Shown here: positions 1 to 4,258 of the stretch, piece after piece
Layout: each line of letters opens with the position of its first letter
Numbering within the stretch: position 1 is the stretch's first letter
Assembly (NCBI GenBank): GCA_036443405.1
Contig: JAZFYD010000203.1
Location: 1 to 6,697, forward strand
Length of the DNA: 6,697 nucleotides
Source of the DNA: JAZFYD01 sp036443405
GTDB lineage: Bacteria; Planctomycetota; PLA2
Direction: 5' to 3'
Program-made: the position numbers and the translations under genes
The notes under the pieces: model-generated
Seen by the model: the letters and a program-made list of their open reading frames with translations, nothing else
Databases searched by the model: none
What the model was told of the DNA's origin: nothing

Positions 1-1083
1 CGGCCCGAGGATCTCGAACGCCGCCGTCAGATCGCGACGGTCCACCGGCGTTTGATGGCTCTCTTGAGCGATGGCGTGGTGACGGCACGGCCGAGCGGCA
101 ACCTGCTGCACGCAAACGCCGCGGCGCGCGAAGCGCTCGGCCTGCGATTGCGCGATCTGAAGAACACGACGCTCGTTTCGCTGTTTGCAGACCCCGAGAA
201 GGGCGAAGCGCTTTGGTCCGAACTCATGCGCGAGGGCATCCTGCGAGCCAGCGAGGCCGAGTTCGTGACGGGCGGCGGCCGCAAGATCCCGGTGCGCCTG
301 GCCGCCGCGCGCGCTGACGGTCCGGACCCGCGCGTCCTGTTTGTGTTTCGCGACCTGACCGAGATCAGGCACATCCGTTCGCGTCTTCTCGAAACCGAGA
401 AACTCGGCGCGATGGCGAAGATCGCGGGCTCCGTCGCGCACGAGATCCGCAACCCGCTCAACGCGCTGTTCCTGAACGCGGACCTCCTGGAGGACGAGTT
501 GGGCGAGGGCGGCGAGACGCCCGAGTCGATCCAGGAAATCCTGCGCGTCATGCGCGAGGAGATCGAGCGCCTCAACGAGATCATCAAGAACTACCTCTCG
601 CTCAGCAAACTCGCATCCGCGAACTTCGAGGTGCTCGATCTCAATCAAGTCGTCAACGAGTTCGCGGAGGAGGCAGAGGAGCGGGCGACCGAGGGGAACG
701 TCAAGCTCGAGATCAAGACCGGCCGCGGCATCGCGAGCGTGCGTGCGGACCGGAACATGCTCCGAAGAGTTCTCGTCAACCTCGTACAAAACGCGATCGA
801 CGCCACGCCTGAGAACGGCCGCATCGTCATCGGGACGCGGCGGCTCACGCACAAGGTCAAGCTGTGGGTGCGCGACGGCGGCCCCGGTATCTCCGAAAAG
901 GTGCAGCCGCAGCTCTTCCAGCCGTTTTTCTCGACTAAAGAGCGCGGCACCGGCCTCGGCCTGTACCTCATCATGGAAATCGTGCTTGCACACGACGGCG
1001 AGGTCGCCATTCGTTCGGTCCATCCCAAGGGCGCGCAGGCGACGGTCCTGCTGCCCCGGCTCCGCAGGGGGAGGCACGCATGA
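1..1083 (+). CDS. PAS-domain sensor histidine kinase, NtrB-like (5' partial)
   Basis: This is the sensor half of a two-component system, probably autophosphorylating on histidine and passing phosphate to the regulator encoded next door. The frame is open to base 1 with no stop, so the true start lies upstream; TTG at 52 and ATG at 55 are only internal candidates. The visible part is cytoplasmic. It has a PAS-like domain (about 43-370, ending in the typical FRDLTEI), then a HisKA dimerisation helix with the H box VAHEIRNPLN (His codon 439-441). The HATPase_c domain follows, with N box LVNLVQNAIDA (Asn codon 790-792), G1 box DGGPGIS (874-894) and G2 box GTGLGL (946-963), all intact. The H-box and PAS arrangement is like NtrB/AtoS kinases. 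No membrane segment is visible, but an upstream sensor could contain one. The TGA stop overlaps the ATG of the response regulator, so the two are probably translationally coupled. Family assignment is firm; the signal sensed is unknown. Confidence 0.93.
   Translation, partial: RPEDLERRRQIATVHRRLMALLSDGVVTARPSGNLLHANAAAREALGLRLRDLKNTTLVSLFADPEKGEALWSELMREGILRASEAEFVTGGGRKIPVRLAAARADGPDPRVLFVFRDLTEIRHIRSRLLETEKLGAMAKIAGSVAHEIRNPLNALFLNADLLEDELGEGGETPESIQEILRVMREEIERLNEIIKNYLSLSKLASANFEVLDLNQVVNEFAEEAEERATEGNVKLEIKTGRGIASVRADRNMLRRVLVNLVQNAIDATPENGRIVIGTRRLTHKVKLWVRDGGPGISEKVQPQLFQPFFSTKERGTGLGLYLIMEIVLAHDGEVAIRSVHPKGAQATVLLPRLRRGRHA
1066..1074 (+). promoter_or_regulatory. Ribosome binding site of the response regulator gene
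   Basis: The purine run AGGGGGAGG lies inside the last codons of the kinase gene, five bases before ATG at 1080. It supports the ATG at 1080 as the start, and hence the ATGA stop/start overlap. Confidence 0.75.
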
Positions 1084-2471
1084 TCCGCGAACGGCCCACC
1101 GTGCTCGTCGTCGATGACGACAAGAACACGCGCGAAACTCTGCGACGCGGCCTGACGCGGGCCGGCTACCAACTGCTCGCGGCGCCCAACGGCGAGGCCG
1201 GGGTTCGCCTGCTTCAGGAAAACGAAGTCGACCTGGTCATCACCGACTACAAGATGCCCGGCATGGACGGGCTGCGGTTCACCGCGACGGTGAAAGTCGT
1301 GCAGCCCGCGGCGGCGGTCATCATGATTTCGGCTTTTGCGAACGTCGACACAGCCGTGAAAGCGATCAAACAGGGCGTTTTCGACGTGATCGAGAAGCCC
1401 GTGCGCATGCGCGACCTCAAGCAGGTTGCGGCGCGCGCACTGGAAACACGTCGCCTCGTGATCGAGAACCGACGGCTCAAAGCCGAACTCGAAGGGCGCG
1501 AGGAACTCGAACGTGTGATCGGGCGGGCGCCGCCCTTTCGCGAGGCGCTCGTCATGGCCGAGCAGGTTGCGGCGGTGCGCTCCACGGTCCTGCTGACCGG
1601 GGAAAGCGGTACGGGTAAGGAGGTGTTTGCGAACCTCATTCACAGGCTGTCGCCGCGCCGCGATGGACCGCTCATCAAGGTGCACTGCGCCGCGCTAGCG
1701 GAGAGCCTGCTCGAAACCGAACTCTTCGGCAACGAGGAGGGCGCGTACACCGGCGCGGTGCGCGCGCGCAAGGGCCGCTTTGAGATCGCGGACGGCGGTA
1801 CGATTCTGCTGGACGAGATCGGCGAGATCACCCACGCGACGCAGCTCAGACTGCTGCGCGTGCTGCAGCAGGGCGAGTTCGAACGGGTCGGCGGGAGTGA
1901 GACGATTCAGGTGGATGCACGCATCATCGCGGCGACGAACACCGACCTCGCCAAGGCGGTGGAGGAAGGGCGCTTCCGCGAGGACCTCTTTTACCGACTC
2001 AACGTCATCCACATCGAGTTGCCGCCGCTGCGCAGGCGCCGCGAGGACGTGCCGATGCTCGTGCAGCACTTCATCGAGAAGTACGCGGCGCGAACCGGCA
2101 AAGAGGTGAAGGGCATCGCGCCGGAAGCCCTGGACCGGTTGCAGCAGCTCGATTGGCCGGGCAACGTGCGCGAACTCGAGAACGCCATCGAGCGCGCGGT
2201 GGTGCTCGCGACGGACACGTTGCTCACCAACAAGGACCTCGTGCAGAAGTCCGACTCCTCCGAATCCGCCGCTGCGGACATCCCGTTCCGCGTGGGCCAA
2301 GCGCTCGTGGATCTCGAACGTGAAGCGATCCAGCGCACGCTCCGCGCGGTCGACGGGGACAAAGAGGCGGCGGCGAACATCCTCGGCATCGGTGTGGCCA
2401 CGCTCTACCGGCGCCTGAAGGACATGGACGCCGACCGCGAGCGCGAGAAAGAGCCCGAAGACGCCACGTAA
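1080..2471 (+). CDS. Sigma-54-dependent response regulator, NtrC family
   Basis: This 463-residue DNA-binding activator should open sigma-54 promoters by ATP hydrolysis once phosphorylated by the adjacent kinase. The receiver domain (about 6-120) has the acidic pocket D12-D14, phosphoacceptor D56, S84 and K106. A coiled linker (about 120-140) joins it to an AAA+ domain (about 145-375). This domain has Walker A GESGTGKE (174-181), the sigma-54-contacting loop GAYTGA (221-226), Walker B ILLDE (242-246), sensor I around ATN (285-287), arginine-finger candidates R300 and R306 in FREDLFYRLN, and sensor II in WPGNVREL (359-366). A Fis-type helix-turn-helix (about 416-450, EAAANILGIGVATLYRRL) is followed by a short charged tail. 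Length and domain order are normal for the family. The loop has Tyr in place of the commoner Phe, a tolerated natural variant. The gene follows the kinase with a four-base ATGA overlap. Family assignment is very secure; target genes are unknown. Confidence 0.97.
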   Translation: MIRERPTVLVVDDDKNTRETLRRGLTRAGYQLLAAPNGEAGVRLLQENEVDLVITDYKMPGMDGLRFTATVKVVQPAAAVIMISAFANVDTAVKAIKQGVFDVIEKPVRMRDLKQVAARALETRRLVIENRRLKAELEGREELERVIGRAPPFREALVMAEQVAAVRSTVLLTGESGTGKEVFANLIHRLSPRRDGPLIKVHCAALAESLLETELFGNEEGAYTGAVRARKGRFEIADGGTILLDEIGEITHATQLRLLRVLQQGEFERVGGSETIQVDARIIAATNTDLAKAVEEGRFREDLFYRLNVIHIELPPLRRRREDVPMLVQHFIEKYAARTGKEVKGIAPEALDRLQQLDWPGNVRELENAIERAVVLATDTLLTNKDLVQKSDSSESAAADIPFRVGQALVDLEREAIQRTLRAVDGDKEAAANILGIGVATLYRRLKDMDADREREKEPEDAT

Positions 2472-2476
2472 CGTCT

Positions 2477-2528
2477 GCCCAAACGCCTGACGGCGTTGGA
2501 GCTTCCGATCCATGCGTTTTGAGATGGG
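2477..2528 (-). repeat. Hairpin repeat copy 1 (inverted orientation)
   Basis: The hairpin at 2477-2502 pairs GCCCAAACGCC with GGCGTTGGAGC (9 of 11 positions) around the loop TGAC. The unit ends in GAGATGGG (2521-2528), the reverse complement of the CCCATCTC that opens copy 2. It begins five bases after the regulator's stop, so it could also shape the 3' end of that mRNA, but no T run follows it. Confidence 0.7.
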
Positions 2529-2576
2529 CTCGGACGTTCCACCGCTCGCCAACGCCCGAACATCCCGATCAGCCGG

Positions 2577-2618
2577 CCCCATCTCAGGATGCTCGGACCG
2601 CAGGCTTTCAACGCCGTC
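2577..2618 (+). repeat. Hairpin repeat copy 2 (degenerate)
   Basis: It opens with CCCATCTCAG like copy 4 and continues with GGACCGCAGGCTTTCAACGCCGTC, split here as GGACCGCAGG plus CTTTCAACGCCGTC, which aligns to the left part of copies 3 and 4. The right half of the hairpin is missing. Its CAACGCCGTC (2609-2618) is the exact reverse complement of 2489-2498 in copy 1. Confidence 0.6.
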
Positions 2619-2757
2619 CCCTTCGCCCTCCGTGGCCACGAAGGAGCAAGTCAGCGCGGAGCGGACCGTCGACCTCGACATGGCCCGCGAGGCCGTTCGT
2701 GACCTCGTGCCGCGCAGATCGGTACGGGCATCGACCGACCGGCTGGGCCGACCGCGT

Positions 2758-2806
2758 CCCAAACCGTCCGAACGCGTGGCTCCAACGGCGTAAGCCGTTG
2801 GGCAAA
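2758..2806 (+). repeat. Hairpin repeat copy 3
   Basis: It carries ACCGTCCGAACG followed by a perfect 8-bp stem, CCAACGGC (2782-2789) with GCCGTTGG (2794-2801), around the loop GTAA. The shared TCCGAACG block lies 76 bases before the same block in copy 4. Confidence 0.8.
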
Positions 2807-2830
2807 CCGAGAGTCCCTGCGCCCCGCCAC

Positions 2831-2882
2831 CATCTCAGACCGTCCGAACGTAGGGCTCCAACGGCATAAGCCGTGGAGCAAA
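2831..2882 (+). repeat. Hairpin repeat copy 4
   Basis: It carries CATCTCAGACCGTCCGAACG followed by a 10-bp stem: GCTCC (2855-2859), bulged A, ACGGC (2861-2865), loop ATAA, GCCGT, GGAGC (2870-2879). Relative to copy 3, the outer right arm has changed to GGAGC, which restores pairing with GCTCC. Confidence 0.8.
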
Positions 2883-2919
2883 GAAAAACAGCGGGACCCG
2901 CCCGTAGGCGAGTCCCGCT
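2881..2919 (-). terminator. Intrinsic terminator of the lysine-rich gene
   Basis: On the minus strand, a stem of AGCGGGAC, one mismatch and CGCC pairs across a four-base loop (2890-2919, 12 of 13 positions paired). It is followed at once by TGTTTTTCTTT. The GC-rich stem plus T run downstream of the minus-strand stop at 2958 is a textbook Rho-independent terminator. There is no T run on the plus side, so it works leftward only. Confidence 0.87.
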
Positions 2920-2957
2920 TGCGCGCCCAGCGCTTCGGCCGGGCGGGTCACCACGAC

Positions 2958-3236
2958 CTAGCGCTTTTTGCGACGGGCCGCCTTTTTCTTGGTGGCCTTC
3001 TTTTTCGCCTTTTTCTTGGTGGCCTTCTTCTTGGCCTTCTTCTTCGCCTTCTTGCGAGTCGCCTTCTTCTTGGTGGCCTTCTTCTTGGCCTTCTTCTTCG
3101 CCTTCTTGCGAGTCGCCTTCTTCTTGGTGGCCTTCTTCTTGGCCTTCTTCTTGGGCGCTTTCCGCGCGGCCTTCTTACGGGTCGCTTTCTTCTTGGTCGC
3201 CTTTCTCTTGGCGGCCTTTTTCTTGCGTGCGGCCAT
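2958..3236 (-). CDS. Lysine/alanine-rich histone H1-like repeat protein
   Basis: This encodes 92 residues using only six amino-acid types: 50 Lys, 23 Ala, 9 Arg, 8 Thr, one Pro and the initiator Met. There is no acidic, aromatic or cysteine residue, so the net charge is about +59. The repeating motif is KKKA / KKATRKKA. An 18-residue unit (KKATRKKAKKKAKKKATK) occurs twice in full and partly a third time. Composition matches bacterial H1-like or AlgP-type C-terminal domains, which bind DNA or RNA by charge and are largely disordered. A nucleoid role is therefore inferred, not shown. ATG at 3234-3236 is preceded by a strong AAGGAG eight bases upstream, and a clear terminator follows the stop, so this is a real, singly transcribed gene. 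It is convergent with the response regulator and divergent from the thioesterase. No globular domain is present. Alternatives are an RNA-binding or ribosome-associated basic protein. Confidence 0.85.
   Translation of the reverse strand: MAARKKKAAKRKATKKKATRKKAARKAPKKKAKKKATKKKATRKKAKKKAKKKATKKKATRKKAKKKAKKKATKKKAKKKATKKKAARRKKR
3007..3152. repeat. 54-bp tandem repeat inside the lysine-rich gene
   Basis: The block 3007-3060 is followed by a copy at 3061-3114 differing at one base, then by the first 38 bases of a third copy (3115-3152). The 54-base period equals 18 codons, so gain or loss of a unit keeps the reading frame. The plus strand is strongly pyrimidine-rich (TTCTTC) and GCC-punctuated. 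Confidence 0.92.
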
Positions 3237-3244
3237 CTAACGTA

Positions 3245-3252
3245 CTCCTTTC
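3245..3252 (-). promoter_or_regulatory. Ribosome binding site of the lysine-rich gene
   Basis: On the minus strand, AAGGAG ends eight bases before the ATG at 3236. It is a strong Shine-Dalgarno sequence and fixes both strand and start of this low-complexity gene. Confidence 0.85.
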
Positions 3253-3491
3253 CGAGTGGAACGTTCCGCGTCTCGGATCAACGCGATGTTCAGTGCAGTA
3301 CAAGATTCGTGCCGAAGCACTTCATCGCGCAATTTGCAGCGATTGACCTACAAATCGGCTAGTTCAACGCATACCTCCAGCAATGGAATTCTCAGATTGA
3401 TAGGAGAACGCGCGTCTTCCGTGAACACGCAACAACCACACGAACGTGCGCGGCTCGTTGTCTCGATGCGTTTCGTGGATGCGCACACCAG

Positions 3492-3512
3492 ACGTTTGCG
3501 TGTGCAAAACGT
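3492..3512. promoter_or_regulatory. Possible operator: ACGTTTGC inverted repeat
   Basis: ACGTTTGC (3492-3499) and GCAAAACGT (3504-3512) are reverse complements apart from one extra A, separated by GTGT. It lies about 100 bases upstream of the thioesterase start. It could be a regulator site or a small hairpin, and no binding family is recognised. Confidence 0.3.
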
Positions 3513-3613
3513 GTGGGAGCGAACATAGAAGATGCGTGTTAACGGTTTCCTTATCAAAGTGAGAGAGAACGAACGCGAAAAGCGCGCGGTTTTTTCAAAT
3601 TGAGAATTAACAC

Positions 3614-4096
3614 ATGGCGATGCAACCGCGAACAGTGAGTGAGTCCGTCGTTGAGATGACGGAGTTGGTCTTTCCGAACGACACGAATCCGCTTGGCAAT
3701 CTGATGGGTGGACGCGTCATGCATCTCGTCGACATCGCGGCAGCGATCGCCGCGGGACGACATGCACGGCGTCACTGCGTTACCGCAACGATTGACGAAA
3801 TCGTGTTCCTCGCACCCGTACCGATGGGCAGTGTGCTCGTGATCAAGTCGAGCGTGAACCTTGCGTGCCGCACGTCGATGGAAGTCGGCGTGCGCGTCGA
3901 GTCAGAGGACCGCGTGAGCGGCGCTCGACGCCATTGTGCATCTGCCTACCTCACGTTTGTGGCGGTGGACGACTCATCCAGGCCGACCCCAGTGCCCCAA
4001 CTCACGGCGGTCACCGACGAAGAGAAACGCCGCATGCGCAACGCCGAGGAGCGCCGCGAGCGCCGCCTCGACCGCGCCAGCCGAAAGTCCCGCTAG
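3614..4096 (+). CDS. Acyl-CoA thioesterase, hotdog fold (YciA/YkhA type)
   Basis: This is a 160-residue cytoplasmic enzyme predicted to hydrolyse acyl-CoA to free fatty acid and CoA. One hotdog (4HBT) domain spans about residues 8-120. The family signature is clear in NDTNPLGNLMGGRVMHLVDIA (residues 22-42, quoted in part). It has the GN..GG turn (28-33) at the start of the central helix and D40, the position of the catalytic acid in this family. The second strand block RTSMEVGVRVESED (86-99) and AYLTFVAVD are also typical. These enzymes usually assemble as trimers of hotdog dimers. The C-terminal 27 residues are highly charged and Arg-rich (EEKRRMRNAEERRERR), an extension common in the Bacillus-type branch. 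ATG at 3614 has only a weak GAG upstream; an ATG two codons later is an alternative. The preferred acyl chain length cannot be read from the sequence. The gene has its own upstream region and is not tightly linked to greA. Confidence 0.92.
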   Translation: MAMQPRTVSESVVEMTELVFPNDTNPLGNLMGGRVMHLVDIAAAIAAGRHARRHCVTATIDEIVFLAPVPMGSVLVIKSSVNLACRTSMEVGVRVESEDRVSGARRHCASAYLTFVAVDDSSRPTPVPQLTAVTDEEKRRMRNAEERRERRLDRASRKSR

Positions 4097-4108
4097 CGGG
4101 TGCTTTTG
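4081..4108 (+). terminator. Stop-spanning palindrome at the thioesterase end, possible terminator
   Basis: CCCGCTAGCGGG (4089-4100) is a perfect palindrome containing the TAG stop. The flanks CCGAAAG (4081-4087) and CTTTTGG (4103-4109) can extend the pairing. Only four T residues follow, inside the outer arm, so terminator function is uncertain. Confidence 0.4.
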
Positions 4109-4216
4109 GGCCGTTCCCGGACCTCCCAGCTCGGCCTCGGCCCTATGCCGGAGTTCAGCGACCCGCGGCGAAGACTGTCCGTGAGGCGCTCCATCTGCCA
4201 GAATGGTTGATCGGAA

Positions 4217-4235
4217 CGGCCCCATTCGGGGGCCG
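4217..4235 (+). other. Hairpin in the greA leader region
   Basis: CGGCCCC (4217-4223) pairs perfectly with GGGGCCG (4229-4235) across a five-base loop, 24 bases before the greA start codon. No T run follows on either strand. It could be a U-poor terminator for upstream transcription or a leader structure affecting greA translation. Confidence 0.4.
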
Positions 4236-4245
4236 TCGTCGTATC

Positions 4246-4250
4246 GGGAG
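4246..4250 (+). promoter_or_regulatory. Ribosome binding site of greA
   Basis: GGGAG lies eight bases before ATG at 4259. It supports this start and hence the full 744-residue product. Confidence 0.7.
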
Positions 4251-4258
4251 CCCATACC

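Larger units (their letters stand above)
2472..2889. repeat. Intergenic repeat island (four copies of a hairpin repeat)
   Basis: This is the gene-free stretch between the response regulator and the terminator of the lysine-rich gene. It holds four related units of about 42-52 bp, at 2477-2528 (inverted), 2577-2618 (degenerate), 2758-2806 and 2831-2882. A typical unit is ATCTCAG or similar, then ACCGTCCGAACG, then a few bases, then a CCAACGGC-type hairpin with a four-base loop. The three direct copies face the same way. The short open frames here differ from frame to frame and merely translate the repeats, so no gene is called. Bases 2619-2757 show no structure I can name. The repeats look like REP/MITE-type non-coding elements, but the family is not identified. 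Confidence 0.8.
3237..3613. other. Divergent intergenic region, AT-richer than its flanks
   Basis: This 377-base spacer lies between the lysine-rich gene (leftward) and the thioesterase gene (rightward) and must hold both promoters. It is visibly poorer in G+C than the genes. I could not pick a convincing -35/-10 pair on either strand. Recognisable elements are the ribosome binding site of the lysine-rich gene, a GGAACGTTCC palindrome (3258-3267), and an inverted repeat at 3492-3512. A T6 run (3590-3595) lies just before the thioesterase start. Short open frames here have no family-like features and are not called. Confidence 0.6.

Noticed and set aside
645..2762. Two long minus-strand open frames (645-1685 and 1695-2762) opposite the kinase and regulator
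   Set aside because: They run antisense to strongly conserved kinase and AAA+ coding sequence, show no family motifs, and are expected by chance in GC-rich DNA.
2512..2881. Several overlapping short open frames on both strands in the repeat island
   Set aside because: They translate the hairpin repeats in different frames, with no ribosome binding sites and no protein features.
2968..3240. Plus-strand 90-codon frame rich in Phe, Ala and Leu that looks like a membrane protein
   Set aside because: It is the reverse complement of the Lys/Ala codons of the real gene (AAG read as CTT/TTC). The minus strand has the ribosome binding site and terminator.
3256..3557. Short open frames in the divergent spacer on both strands
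   Set aside because: Composition is unstructured, no good ribosome binding site is seen, and the region must contain promoters for the two flanking genes.
3571..3596. Possible intrinsic terminator or attenuator before the thioesterase (CGCG stem then T6)
   Set aside because: The stem is only four base pairs, too weak to call. The T run may simply reflect the AT-richer spacer.
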